Made by a program: the position numbers and the translations under genes
In this document: positions 32,833 through 41,091 of the stretch, in pieces
Position numbering within the stretch: the stretch's first letter is position 1
Layout: the number at the start of each line of letters is the position of its first letter
The notes under the pieces: generated by a model
Told to the model about the DNA's origin: nothing
Databases searched by the model: none
The model's input: the letters and a program-made list of their open reading frames with translations, nothing else
Source: Cyclobacteriaceae bacterium
GTDB taxonomy: Bacteria; Bacteroidota; Bacteroidia; Cytophagales; Cyclobacteriaceae
DNA length: 64,000 nucleotides
Direction of reading: 5' to 3'
NCBI GenBank assembly: GCA_019638395.1
Contig: JAHBTX010000004.1
Span: 680,411-744,410 of the forward strand

Positions 32833-32871
32833 AAATTGGTTATACAGCTATACACAGGCATCCAAAATCAA

Positions 32872-33213
32872 TCAGTTTTTTAATAACAATCTTGTTCTAT
32901 GTTTTTTCCCCCATTCTCTTAGCGAGTCAATAACGCCATCCAAAGATTTTCCGTAAGCAGTTAAACTATATTCAATGGTTACAGGAACCGTATCGTAAAC
33001 AGTTCTCACAACAAGTTCGTTTGCTTCTAAATCTCTTAATTCTTTCGATAGCATTTTTGGTGTGATTCCCTCCACCTCTCTTTCTAATTCTTTAAACCGT
33101 TTATTGCCAAACGACAGACAAATTAAAATGGGCAGTTTCCATTTTCCATTGATGATATCCAATACATCTCTTACCGGACGTATAAAATCGACACATTCTT
33201 TAGATGTTTTCAT
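32872..33213 (-). CDS. HxlR-family winged-helix regulator
   Basis: A 113-residue protein with the family's sequence: IRPVRDVLDIINGKWKLPILICLSFGNKRFKELEREVEGITPKMLSKELRDLEANELVVR. A lone Cys in each of the first 10 and at position about 33 could sense thiol stress, as in HypR-like members. It is divergent from an NmrA-like oxidoreductase, with five TATAG/CTATA half-sites between them (33230-33282), the expected arrangement for an HxlR regulator of a divergent reductase gene. Confidence 0.9.
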   Translation of the reverse strand: MKTSKECVDFIRPVRDVLDIINGKWKLPILICLSFGNKRFKELEREVEGITPKMLSKELRDLEANELVVRTVYDTVPVTIEYSLTAYGKSLDGVIDSLREWGKKHRTRLLLKN

Positions 33214-33229
33214 TCTTGCATGGTTTATC

Positions 33230-33282
33230 GCTATACAAAAGCATAGCGCTATACATTAGTATAGTACTAACTTTTGTATAGC
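33230..33282. promoter_or_regulatory. Cluster of inverted half-sites between divergent hxlR and nmrA genes
   Basis: GCTATACAAAAG (33230-33241) and CTTTTGTATAGC (33271-33282) are perfect inverted arms. Inside them are ATAGCGCTAT (33243-33252), a perfect palindrome, and CTATAC-ATTA-GTATAG (33249-33264). Four to five copies of CTATAC/GTATAG fit multimeric binding of the HxlR dimer. Confidence 0.75.
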
Positions 33283-33325
33283 AAATGTACATAGTTTTGA
33301 GCCATCATTAATAAATTAAAAACTT

Positions 33326-34219
33326 ATGAAAGTACTTGTTTATGGTGCAGGTGGTTCGCAGCAGTTTCCAGTAATTAAAGCGCTTATTAAAAAAGGTGCA
33401 AGCGTTATTACAACAACTAACCAGCATGAAAAAATTTCTTTGCTCAGAAATGCAGGGGCAGAACCTGTAATCGCCAATATGGCGGATAAGTCCAGGCTAA
33501 TTGAAATTACAAATCAGGTTGATGCCGTCTCATTTTTGGTTCCATTCTTCCTGCCAAACCCTTTGGTTGGATTGGAGTATGCCAAAAATGCGATTGATGC
33601 AGCAGTGGTAAATGGCGTAAAGCTATTGGTATGGAATAGCAGCGGCTTTATACTTCCGATAAAAATTGGAAATCCAGCCTTAGACGTTCGCATTGATATT
33701 GCTGACTACCTGAAGCAAAGCGGACTGCCGCACATCATCATTCAACCATCGGTTTATGCAGAGAACTTATTAGGTCCTTGGACGGCACCATTCGTAAAAA
33801 ATGAAAATGTAGTAACCTACCCGACACCCGAAGAGATGCCGGTTGGCTGGATTGCCACACAGGATGTAGCGGCTTTGGTAGCCGAAGCCATCTATAAACC
33901 TGAGTTAGCAGGGCAGTCATTTCAAGTGAGTGGATTGGAGAACTTAACAGGCAGTCAATTAGCCAATAAATTCTCAATCTGTTTGGATAAAGAAAAAACC
34001 TACCGCCAGATGCCTCCTAAAGAATTTGGAAAAATATTAGATGGCTTGTATGGTGAAGGTGCAGGGCAAGGGGCGGTAGCTATGTATCAGGAAATTACAA
34101 ATTCTAAAAACTATCCGGTGATGTTTGCACACAATATGCCAGATGTACTGAAAAAGCTTCCTGTAAAAATGACCAGCATTGAAGATTGGGTAGCACAAAA
34201 CATTAAATCATTTACGTAA
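33326..34219 (+). CDS. NmrA-like NAD(P)-binding oxidoreductase
   Basis: A 297-residue atypical short-chain reductase. The N terminus has the Rossmann motif VYGAGGSQQFPVIKALIKKGASV, with NAD(P)-loop features shared by NmrA/HSCARG, and VSFLVPFF in place of the SDR Ser-Tyr-Lys core; LPHIIIQPSVYAENLLGPW is a family block. It probably binds NADP(H) and reduces quinones or senses redox state. It is divergent from the HxlR regulator and probably its main target. It lies inside the 4.6 kb block between the 40-bp repeats. Confidence 0.85.
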   Translation: MKVLVYGAGGSQQFPVIKALIKKGASVITTTNQHEKISLLRNAGAEPVIANMADKSRLIEITNQVDAVSFLVPFFLPNPLVGLEYAKNAIDAAVVNGVKLLVWNSSGFILPIKIGNPALDVRIDIADYLKQSGLPHIIIQPSVYAENLLGPWTAPFVKNENVVTYPTPEEMPVGWIATQDVAALVAEAIYKPELAGQSFQVSGLENLTGSQLANKFSICLDKEKTYRQMPPKEFGKILDGLYGEGAGQGAVAMYQEITNSKNYPVMFAHNMPDVLKKLPVKMTSIEDWVAQNIKSFT

Positions 34220-34382
34220 GTATTAAATGCGTAGTTGTTATATACAAAAGCAACCGAGTTCATTCATAATATTACTATGAAGGATGGAACATTGATTTAG
34301 TTCTAACGGACATGATACCCCCGGTTGGTACAAGAAATTATTTTCTATTTTGGTACAGCAAACATAAAATAACCTACCATTG

Positions 34383-35330
34383 ATGCGCAAAACAGAACAG
34401 GATATCTTACAGGTTGCATCCGTAGCTTTGCGAAAAGCCGCTTTGAATGAGGATGCTAAACATTTTATACTACAAAACGACAAACTGTATAAAATGCTAA
34501 AAAGAGCTGCAAATCGTTATATCGCAGGCGAGACTATTCAAGAAACTGTACCCTTTATTAAAAAATTAAATGACTCGGGCTTTCTGGTAACAACAGATTT
34601 TATGGGGGAGAGTGTGCGAAACGAGACAGAGGCAAACGAGGCAACGAACGAATTTATAAAGTTTGCGCGAGTTGTAGAATCAGAAAATTTGAATTCATCC
34701 ATTTCTTTAGACCTATCGCATATCGGACTTTTGGTTTCTGAGGATTTAGCAGTGCGTAATCTAAAAAGCATTTGTGCAGCAGTCCAAGACTGTCGTCAGG
34801 AAGTGATTCTGAGCATGGAAGGAACTGATCGCACAGATTCTATTATAGGTATCTACGAAGAGGTTTTAAAAGAGCACGCCAATCTGGGAATAACTTTACA
34901 AGCTTACTTACATCGTACAAAGAAAGACATGGATAAACTGTTGAAGTTATCGGGTAGTATCCGACTAGTTAAAGGTGCATATGATACGCCTCTAAGCACT
35001 TCTATTCCACGAGGAGATAGACTAGATGAAGTTTATCTGGAGTATGTGGCGCAATTGTTAGAGGCCAACCATAAATGTTCCATAGCCTCTCATCATACAA
35101 AAATACAGGATGAGGCAATTAAAATGATACACCAATACTCAGCCACCAATTATGTGCTGGAACGACTACTCGGAATTGGCAATGAAGAACTTCAGGTATA
35201 TAACGAAAAGGGCTACACGTGTAGAATTTATGTAGTGTATGGAAGAGAATGGTATTTGTATCTATGTAACCGCTGGGCTGAATATCCGCTTAATCTATTC
35301 AGGGGGCTGAGCGATATTATGGAAATTTAG
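34383..35330 (+). CDS. Proline dehydrogenase
   Basis: A 315-residue flavoenzyme, mono-functional (PutB-type), that oxidises proline to pyrroline-5-carboxylate. FAD-barrel features are SLDLSHIGLL, LSMEGTDRTDSIIGIYEEVLKEHANLGITLQAYL, GSIRLVKGAYDTP, SIASHHTKIQDEA and the terminal EWYLYLCNRWAEYPLNLF, in which the two arginines of the usual RR..E motif appear as R(W)AE. ATG 34383 is taken, a TTG just before it being the other option. No P5C dehydrogenase is adjacent. It is a single gene ended by the terminator at 35362-35396. Confidence 0.88.
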   Translation: MRKTEQDILQVASVALRKAALNEDAKHFILQNDKLYKMLKRAANRYIAGETIQETVPFIKKLNDSGFLVTTDFMGESVRNETEANEATNEFIKFARVVESENLNSSISLDLSHIGLLVSEDLAVRNLKSICAAVQDCRQEVILSMEGTDRTDSIIGIYEEVLKEHANLGITLQAYLHRTKKDMDKLLKLSGSIRLVKGAYDTPLSTSIPRGDRLDEVYLEYVAQLLEANHKCSIASHHTKIQDEAIKMIHQYSATNYVLERLLGIGNEELQVYNEKGYTCRIYVVYGREWYLYLCNRWAEYPLNLFRGLSDIMEI

Positions 35331-35361
35331 CTGATAAACCGGATTGTGGAATGTTACTATC

Positions 35362-35396
35362 AATGAAGAAAGTTGCAGGTGGCAACTTTCTTCATT
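35362..35396. terminator. Bidirectional terminator between convergent genes
   Basis: Perfect 15-bp arms AATGAAGAAAGTTGC (35362-35376) and GCAACTTTCTTCATT (35382-35396) around a 5-nt loop, followed by TTAT on the + strand. It serves both the proline dehydrogenase (+) and SnoaL-like gene (-). Confidence 0.85.
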
Positions 35397-35408
35397 TTAT
35401 TTAAAATT

Positions 35409-35759
35409 TTAGCTATAAAACCTTTCTGTTACAATTTTCCCTTCATCCCAATCCTGGATGGCAACTTCAACCACTTTAAACGGACTCCCTGCAACATCAA
35501 AATCGAAAGACCAAACAAGAAAACTTCTGTTTCCTTTTACCAATCTCCCAACGCAAGAAAAATCTCTTACATTAGAAATTTTGGATGAAAAGGCACGTCC
35601 ATTTAATGTGTTTTGTTCCATGCCTTTCACGGTTACTCCGTCAAGGTCTGTTTTTTCAAAATTCTGATGATAGTACTTGTTAAAGGCAAGTTCCCATTTT
35701 CCTTCCAAGGTTAATGCAATTAAATCATCAACCGCGATTGAAATTTGATTTGAATTCAT
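35409..35759 (-). CDS. SnoaL-like / NTF2-fold protein
   Basis: A 116-residue protein with the alpha+beta barrel pattern of SnoaL-like polyketide cyclase relatives: IAVDDLIALTLEGKWELAFNKYYHQNFEKTD, then KGMEQNTLNGRAF, and a C-terminal VVEVAIQDWDEGKIVTERFYS. Small members of this fold are ligand-binding or isomerase-like, and no specific catalytic residue is diagnostic here. It follows an SDR gene with a 26-bp gap on the same strand, so the two likely form one operon divergent from the HxlR gene at 36596. Confidence 0.8.
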   Translation of the reverse strand: MNSNQISIAVDDLIALTLEGKWELAFNKYYHQNFEKTDLDGVTVKGMEQNTLNGRAFSSKISNVRDFSCVGRLVKGNRSFLVWSFDFDVAGSPFKVVEVAIQDWDEGKIVTERFYS

Positions 35760-35785
35760 AGTTTATTATTTAAAGGTGAAAAAAA

Positions 35786-36502
35786 TTACACAAGTCTTCC
35801 GCCACCATCTACGTGAATTACTTCCCCATTCACCGAATTGTTGGACATTAAGAATATAACTGCTGAGGCGACTTCATCAGGGCTTGCAATTTTTTTGGTG
35901 GGCAATTTTGCGGCTACATCTGCCAAAACACTTTTCTTGTTTTCCTGAAGAATGGTATCCCACATGGGTGTGTCTGTGTAGCCTGGCGATACAGCGTTGA
36001 AGCGAATATTCGGAACTTCCATTACCAATACCCTTGCCAACTGTTCAGCGGAAGCAGTACCTAAACCCGATACCCATGCACCGGGAATTGGCCGGTCAGT
36101 AGAAATACCACCTGTAAACACAAACGATCCACCTGAGTTCATTGCAGAAAGTGCAGCTCTCACTACACGCAAACTTCCTTTTAATCGGGTGTTGAAGGTT
36201 TGTAACTTATCTTCTAATGATCCTTCTGTAATACTTCCAATTTTAGTGTTGCCAGCGGCAATGTAGATGTGGTCAATCCCGGATTGTTTTTTGAAGAATT
36301 CATTTACCTGAGATTCATCATCAATGTCCAGTGCCATGCCTTCAACTCCATTGCCAATAGACTTTGCTGTAAGTTGTGCTATTGGATGATTTCTGCTGGT
36401 GATGATAACCTTGTTCCCTAGATTGGAAGCTAAAGCGGCAACTGATTTTCCAATTCCGGAACTACCTCCAATTACGATGATTTTTTTCTTTGTAAGAGTC
36501 AT
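35786..36502 (-). CDS. Short-chain dehydrogenase/reductase
   Basis: A 238-residue SDR. It has the nucleotide-binding GGSSGIGKSVA (about residues 12-22), IYIAAGNTKIG instead of the usual NNAG element, FNAVSPGYTDTPMWD, and a C-terminal GEVIHVDGGGRLV. The expected catalytic Tyr-x-x-x-Lys region reads GAWVSGLGTASAEQLARVLVM, so neither the catalytic Tyr nor the Lys is at its usual place; this atypical active site may mean altered or lost dehydrogenase activity. It is divergent from an HxlR regulator, and a SnoaL-like gene follows. Confidence 0.85.
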   Translation of the reverse strand: MTLTKKKIIVIGGSSGIGKSVAALASNLGNKVIITSRNHPIAQLTAKSIGNGVEGMALDIDDESQVNEFFKKQSGIDHIYIAAGNTKIGSITEGSLEDKLQTFNTRLKGSLRVVRAALSAMNSGGSFVFTGGISTDRPIPGAWVSGLGTASAEQLARVLVMEVPNIRFNAVSPGYTDTPMWDTILQENKKSVLADVAAKLPTKKIASPDEVASAVIFLMSNNSVNGEVIHVDGGGRLV

Positions 36503-36548
36503 TTGAAATTATTGTTTTTATTTTTCGCAGTGCAAAAATGATGTACAC

Positions 36549-36567
36549 TATATTTGCATACAAATAT
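36549..36567 (+). promoter_or_regulatory. Promoter -7 element within a palindrome between the SDR and hxlR genes
   Basis: TATATTTG (36549-36556) fits the TAnnTTTG consensus for the + strand hxlR gene at 36596. It is embedded in the inverted repeat ATATTTG-CATA-CAAATAT (36550-36567). Overlap of palindrome and promoter suggests autoregulation by the HxlR protein. Confidence 0.55.
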
Positions 36568-36595
36568 TTAGGTACATACAAAAAAGTGCGTGTAA

Positions 36596-36979
36596 ATGCG
36601 TAAAACAACATCCACTAATTTTAAAAATGAACAATCAATAGCATTTGATTGTCCAATAACTTCGACATTAAAAATGGTTGGCGGAAGATGGAAACTAATC
36701 ATCTTGTGGCAGTTAAAAGATCGACAACTCCGGTACAAAGAATTGCATAGAGCTATTCCAAATATTTCGGAGAAAATGCTTACACAGCAACTTCAAACAT
36801 TGGTAGATGATGGATGGGTTATCAAGAAAGACTATAAAGAAATCCCACCCCGCACTGAGTATTACCTTTCTGAATTAGGTAGGTCTTTCGTTCCCATATT
36901 GAAAAAAATATTTGATTGGGGTATGGCAAAGAATATTGTTGAATTGGCAAATTCAAAGTATGGGTTCAAGCAAAACTAA
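36596..36979 (+). CDS. HxlR-family winged-helix regulator
   Basis: A 127-residue protein. The DNA-binding part is FDCPITSTLKMVGGRWKLIILWQLKDRQLRYKELHRAIPNISEKMLTQQLQTLVDDGWV, with the conserved Cys at the N-terminal CP element that senses oxidants or electrophiles in several HxlR members. The PPRTEYYLSELGRSF wing follows. It is divergent from the SDR/SnoaL operon, the usual relation of HxlR regulators with reductases. It is one of two HxlR genes within 4 kb. Confidence 0.9.
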   Translation: MRKTTSTNFKNEQSIAFDCPITSTLKMVGGRWKLIILWQLKDRQLRYKELHRAIPNISEKMLTQQLQTLVDDGWVIKKDYKEIPPRTEYYLSELGRSFVPILKKIFDWGMAKNIVELANSKYGFKQN

Positions 36980-37376
36980 TCATCATAACAATTTAGTGGT
37001 TTTGATAGCTTTGTGTGAATGAAAGAAAGGATACTCGGTAGTGCACAAATCCGGTACACTATCAATCATATTTTGATCGCAAAATAAATTAGCTCTTCCT
37101 TAACCTAAACTCTTCATCCCACTTCGCCATAATAATATGCCATTTCTTCTGAAAAATATCAGCTTAAAGGAATTCTTGTAAACGGTTATGGTATCAGTTC
37201 AGAGTCCCTTATCAACGAAATGCTTGAGAAGCTTGCCTTGAAAAACTCATAAGGGCTGGTAGTAACGGATATGCCGGTGATTACATCCTTACTCAAGCCA
37301 TTCTGAAGTTGCTTAACAGGAATTCTAAGAGTTACATGGATCAATTGCAAGACAAAAGTTCCATCATTTTGTAAGG
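36980..37376. other. 400-bp stretch without a clear gene
   Basis: No supportable gene. Short + strand peptides are open here (for example LKGILVNGYGISSESLINEM near 37162-37220, followed by a stop), and the minus strand keeps a frame open from 37566 to 37186, but neither has a start, a partner or a recognisable family. The stretch may hold decayed coding DNA at the right edge of the 4.6 kb block bounded by the 40-bp repeats. Confidence 0.4.
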
Positions 37377-37416
37377 AAAACAGTTTCAGTTTTAATAATT
37401 TTGACCAGATCAATTT
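37377..37416. repeat. 40-bp direct repeat, copy B (just upstream of the MocR-type gene)
   Basis: It is identical to 32793-32832 apart from one base and ends 1 bp before ATG 37418. The short inverted repeat TTGA-CCAGA-TCAA lies 4-16 bp before the start codon, suitable for autoregulation. Confidence 0.9.
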
Positions 37417-37417
37417 T

Positions 37418-38851
37418 ATGGAAACTATTCTTGAAAAACCCGAACACCTGTACCTGGAAGTAGCCACGCGTATTGAAGCGTTGATTGATAAAGGTGCGTT
37501 GAAGATTGGCGACCGGTTGCTTTCGGTACGTGCACTTAGTAAAGAGCAAGGAATAAGTTTAAGCACAGCGTTTCAGGCTTACTATCATTTAGAGAGTAAG
37601 GGTTTGATTGAAGCGCGGCCACAATCGGGTTATTATGTGAAGTTTTCGGCTAAACTGCCGTTTGATGTTCCTGCCATCAGCGAACCTACCGATGAAGCAT
37701 TGCCGGTAAGCGTGGATGAAATGATTTCAAGTGTGTACCATGATTTGCGTTCGCCTAAACTCACTTCATTTTCATTAAGCGCACCCGATGCTTCGTTGTT
37801 GCCAGCAGCTAAACTCAATAAATCAGTAATACACAGTTTGCGAAATGAGCCCGATCATTGCTTGGGTTATGAACATATTCAAGGCAATGAAAAACTTCGG
37901 AAGCAAATTGCACGCTTGAGTTTTAACTGGGGAGGTTCGCTAAGCGAAGATGATCTGGTGGTTACTGCGGGTTGCATGGAAGCCATATCATTTTGTTTGC
38001 AAGCCGTTACCAAACCAGGCGATGCCGTAGCCACGGAGAGCCCTACGTTTTATGGAATCTTTCGTGTGATGCAAAGTTTAGGTTTGAAAGTAGTGGAGGT
38101 GCCAACCGATCCGGTAACGGGAATTGATCTCAATTATTTGCAACAGGCATTGGATCGTTTTGACATCAAGGCATGTGTGTTTGTGCCGAACTTCAACAAT
38201 CCATTGGGAAGTTGTATTCCGGACGAGCGCAAGAAGCAATTGGTAGATCTGTTAGCTAAAAAAGAAATTCCATTAATTGAAGATGATATTTACGGTGAAA
38301 TGTATTTTGGAAAAACCCGTCCGCGCACTTGTAAAACATTCGATAAAAAGGGATTGGTGTTACATTGCGGATCATTCTCTAAATCTTTGGCCCCGGGCTA
38401 CCGCATTGGTTGGGCATCACCCGGAAGGTTTAAGAAACAAGTTATTCAATTGAAGCGCATGAATAACGTGGCTACCAATACACTGGCACAGGTAGCGATT
38501 GCACACTTTTTGCAAAATGGCCGTTATGAATTGCACTTGCGGCATCTGCGCAAAGCATTACATACACAAAGTTTGCGCTACCTGCAGGCAATTACAGAAT
38601 ATTTCCCTGAATCAATTCGTATTGCCCGCCCGCAGGGTGGATTTGTGTTCTGGGTAGAGATGAATAAAGAAGCTGACGGATTTAAGCTACACAAGCTTGC
38701 TTTGAAGCATAACATTGGTATTGCACCCGGCCAAATTTTTTCGGCACAAGGGCAGTTTCATAATTACTTCCGCTTGAGTTATGGAATGCCCTGGAGCGAT
38801 AAAGTAGAGAAAGGATTACGAACGTTGGGTGAGTTGATTCGTAAACAGTAG
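37418..38851 (+). CDS. MocR-type regulator (GntR HTH fused to PLP aminotransferase-like domain)
   Basis: A 477-residue protein. The N-terminal GntR winged helix (residues 1-75) has LYLEVATRIEALIDKGALKIGDRLLSVRALSKEQGISLSTAFQAYYHLESKGLIEARPQSGYYVK. A fold-type I aminotransferase-like domain follows with LGYEHIQGNEKLRKQIA, PNFNNPLGSCIPDERK and the PLP-lysine element SFSKSLAPGYRIGW. MocR proteins bind PLP and often control a neighbouring exporter or biosynthetic gene. The EamA gene at 31804-32763 shares its 40-bp leader and is probably the target, although 4.6 kb now separates the pair. Confidence 0.92.
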   Translation: METILEKPEHLYLEVATRIEALIDKGALKIGDRLLSVRALSKEQGISLSTAFQAYYHLESKGLIEARPQSGYYVKFSAKLPFDVPAISEPTDEALPVSVDEMISSVYHDLRSPKLTSFSLSAPDASLLPAAKLNKSVIHSLRNEPDHCLGYEHIQGNEKLRKQIARLSFNWGGSLSEDDLVVTAGCMEAISFCLQAVTKPGDAVATESPTFYGIFRVMQSLGLKVVEVPTDPVTGIDLNYLQQALDRFDIKACVFVPNFNNPLGSCIPDERKKQLVDLLAKKEIPLIEDDIYGEMYFGKTRPRTCKTFDKKGLVLHCGSFSKSLAPGYRIGWASPGRFKKQVIQLKRMNNVATNTLAQVAIAHFLQNGRYELHLRHLRKALHTQSLRYLQAITEYFPESIRIARPQGGFVFWVEMNKEADGFKLHKLALKHNIGIAPGQIFSAQGQFHNYFRLSYGMPWSDKVEKGLRTLGELIRKQ

Positions 38852-38875
38852 CAATAAGTGGGTAGTAGTTAGTAG

Positions 38876-38909
38876 ATAGTCCTTAGTATCTAGTTGTACT
38901 AAGGACTAT
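38876..38909. terminator. 13-bp hairpin between convergent genes
   Basis: ATAGTCCTTAGTA (38876-38888) and TACTAAGGACTAT (38897-38909) pair perfectly. A wider nested pair AGTAGATAGTC (38871-38881) / GACTATCTACT (38918-38928) makes a second possible fold. It lies between the MocR stop and the DUF2911 stop, and probably terminates one or both. Confidence 0.55.
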
Positions 38910-38951
38910 AGACTCAAGACTATCTACTCAGGACTAAGTACCAATGACTAA

Positions 38952-40079
38952 TCACTTTCCTTCTTTCAACTTCTTCACCTCAGCTTCGTACTGTGGTAAA
39001 AACTGTTTTTGTGTATCCGGTAAATTTTTCAATGCGAGTTCCCAATGCTTAATAGCATTCTTCTTATCGCCTGCTGCTGTATAAGCACGGGCTAATCCTA
39101 CATTGGGCGTAAATTTATCTTGCGGATTTTTCTGGGCGTTAAACTTAAATACTTCCAATGCTTTTTCTTTTTGCCCACTGTTTAGCAACGACCTTCCGTA
39201 TTGGTGAATATTCTGAACAGTAGCACTTGGATCTTTAATAGCTTTATCCATTTGGGCATTTGCTTCAGTAGTTTTTCCCATAGCCTGGTAAATAGCGGCC
39301 CGGGTTTGATACGTATTAAAATTTTCAACACCTATAAATGGAGTGCTAACAGATTGATCTACCCACTTCAAGGCTTCTTCCAGATTGATTTTATGCTGCG
39401 CACAGAACTGTGCAGCTGTTAACCAATTCTCTTGCTTAAAACCAACTGAACTACGCAGGTCTTCGCGCATTTTTGATACGTACACCTCATTGATGTTGGC
39501 TACTTCAACTGTAAATGGAATTCTTTTTTTCTCCCAACGGAGGTAGGCTTTTGCTGATGATGGCAAACGATCTTCAAAACCAAATGTGAGCCATTCTTTA
39601 TAGGGAGCTTCCAATGGCATTACGTCCACACGCAAGGCATCTTCTTTGGGATCATAAAAATAGCTTCCCCAACTGGACGAATTTTTTGAGAATATCCACG
39701 TGTACGGGCCTTCTTTGGCTACCGCCAGAAATAGTCCATACGTACCGGCTTTCAATTCTTTACCTTCAATTTTTACATCGTGCGAAACTGTGAACACCGT
39801 ATTTTCATTTGCGCCCGCGCGCCAGGGTGCAGCTTTGGAAGTTCCAAAACCCTGATCGATAAAACCAAAGTGCGCTACTTCGCCCCAGATTTTTCCGGTG
39901 CGGTCTTCGCCATTCGGGCCGTGTACATCGGGGCTGCTATAGGCAATCGATACTTCAACGGGTCCGATAAACTGCGTTACTTTCGATTTTTGATTGTCGC
40001 CACTAGGCGGTGTGGTGAGTTGCTGGGCAGAAGCCGTAACAGCCCACATCAACATACAGAGTGTAATTAATTTTTTCAT
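38952..40079 (-). CDS. Secreted DUF2911-domain protein with C-terminal TPR-like repeats
   Basis: A 375-residue exported protein, signal peptide MKKLITLCMLMWAVTASAQ. The DUF2911 domain shows VEVSIAYSSPDVHGPNGEDRTGKIWGEVAHFGFIDQGFG and APWRAGANENTVFTVSHDVKIEGKELKAGTYGLFLAV, a domain found almost only in Bacteroidota. The C-terminal 140 residues are TPR-like (AIYQAMGKTTEANAQMDKAIKD..., NVGLARAYTAAGDKKNAIKHWELALK). Function is unknown; the fold suggests a periplasmic scaffold. It is monocistronic. Confidence 0.85.
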   Translation of the reverse strand: MKKLITLCMLMWAVTASAQQLTTPPSGDNQKSKVTQFIGPVEVSIAYSSPDVHGPNGEDRTGKIWGEVAHFGFIDQGFGTSKAAPWRAGANENTVFTVSHDVKIEGKELKAGTYGLFLAVAKEGPYTWIFSKNSSSWGSYFYDPKEDALRVDVMPLEAPYKEWLTFGFEDRLPSSAKAYLRWEKKRIPFTVEVANINEVYVSKMREDLRSSVGFKQENWLTAAQFCAQHKINLEEALKWVDQSVSTPFIGVENFNTYQTRAAIYQAMGKTTEANAQMDKAIKDPSATVQNIHQYGRSLLNSGQKEKALEVFKFNAQKNPQDKFTPNVGLARAYTAAGDKKNAIKHWELALKNLPDTQKQFLPQYEAEVKKLKEGK

Positions 40080-40153
40080 TGGGGTAAGGGTTGATTTAAC
40101 AATGCTTATACGGGTTCGCTTGCTAATTGGCTATCCGATTCCGAACAATGAAG

Positions 40154-41068
40154 TTAGATATTTTTTGATTGGTTGCCGGGAATCAATAAACGGATTGAAC
40201 CAGGATTGATTCTTACTTCAAACTTCCGCTCGGCCTGCATCGCCTCTCCATCAACATGAAAGGCCACGGGCTCAGAAAAGCGTAGGTTTATTTTTTTGCC
40301 TTTTGAAAGCTTTATATAATTTGATTTATCGAGCGTGCCCGAAAACATTTTGTAGGCAAATGCAGGGGCTTCTATAAACGGCACCTTCTTTACAAAACTA
40401 ATGTCCAGTTCTCCATCGCACACTGACGCATAGGGTGCAATGCGGGCATTGTTTCCAAATTGCGATGAGTTTGCAAACGCAATTACAAAGGCTTTCGCCT
40501 GAACAGATGTTCCGTCAATAAATATCTCACCGCTGATTTCATCATACATCATAAACTCTTGCAACACCAGGCGTGCGTAATTGGCTAAACCACGTTTACC
40601 ATTCTTTCCGAACAATCCGGCAATGTGTCCATCAAACCCAATACCCGAGACATTAATGGATAGGTGGTTGTTAACGGTAAACGAATCCATCGCAATTACC
40701 TCGGTAGAAGCAATGTAGGGTAAACACTTTTTAAAATCGAGTGGTATGCCTAAGTGTCGTGCCAGTCCGTTGCCAGAACCTTTTGGAATAATACCCATAA
40801 CCTGTTTTGTATTTACAACGCCCTTGGCAACTTCGTTTACGGTGCCATCGCCACCCATGGCAAAAACAACTTCAAATTTTTTTGATTGTGAAGCTTGGCG
40901 GGCGAGTTGGGTTGCGTGTCCGCGACCTTGTGTAAATTCAAGATGCGCCTCCAGGCCGGCCTGCTGGCAAAATGAAAGTAACCTTCCTTCCACAGCAGGT
41001 TTATAGCCGGTGCCCGAATATTTATTAATTATAAATAATACCTGTTTGTTTCCGGTGGCCGAAGTCAT
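40154..41068 (-). CDS. Diacylglycerol/lipid kinase (YegS/DagK family)
   Basis: A 304-residue cytoplasmic lipid kinase. The ATP-binding DAGK catalytic motif appears in FAMGGDGTVNEVAKGV, with the preceding INKYSGTGYKP and the downstream GSGNGLARHLGIP and DGELDISFVKKVPF blocks. YegS/DagK enzymes phosphorylate diacylglycerol-like lipids and act in phospholipid recycling. ATG 41068 is chosen rather than TTG 41074. It is divergent from a YopX-like gene. Confidence 0.87.
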   Translation of the reverse strand: MTSATGNKQVLFIINKYSGTGYKPAVEGRLLSFCQQAGLEAHLEFTQGRGHATQLARQASQSKKFEVVFAMGGDGTVNEVAKGVVNTKQVMGIIPKGSGNGLARHLGIPLDFKKCLPYIASTEVIAMDSFTVNNHLSINVSGIGFDGHIAGLFGKNGKRGLANYARLVLQEFMMYDEISGEIFIDGTSVQAKAFVIAFANSSQFGNNARIAPYASVCDGELDISFVKKVPFIEAPAFAYKMFSGTLDKSNYIKLSKGKKINLRFSEPVAFHVDGEAMQAERKFEVRINPGSIRLLIPGNQSKNI

Positions 41069-41091
41069 AAACAAAGGTAACTTTACAGCCT

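Noticed and set aside
37186-37566. Minus-strand frame of 126 codons over the MocR start and the gap before it
   Set aside because: It overlaps the clear GntR domain on the other strand, includes the 40-bp repeat and has no recognisable domain; recorded only as a gap without a clear gene.
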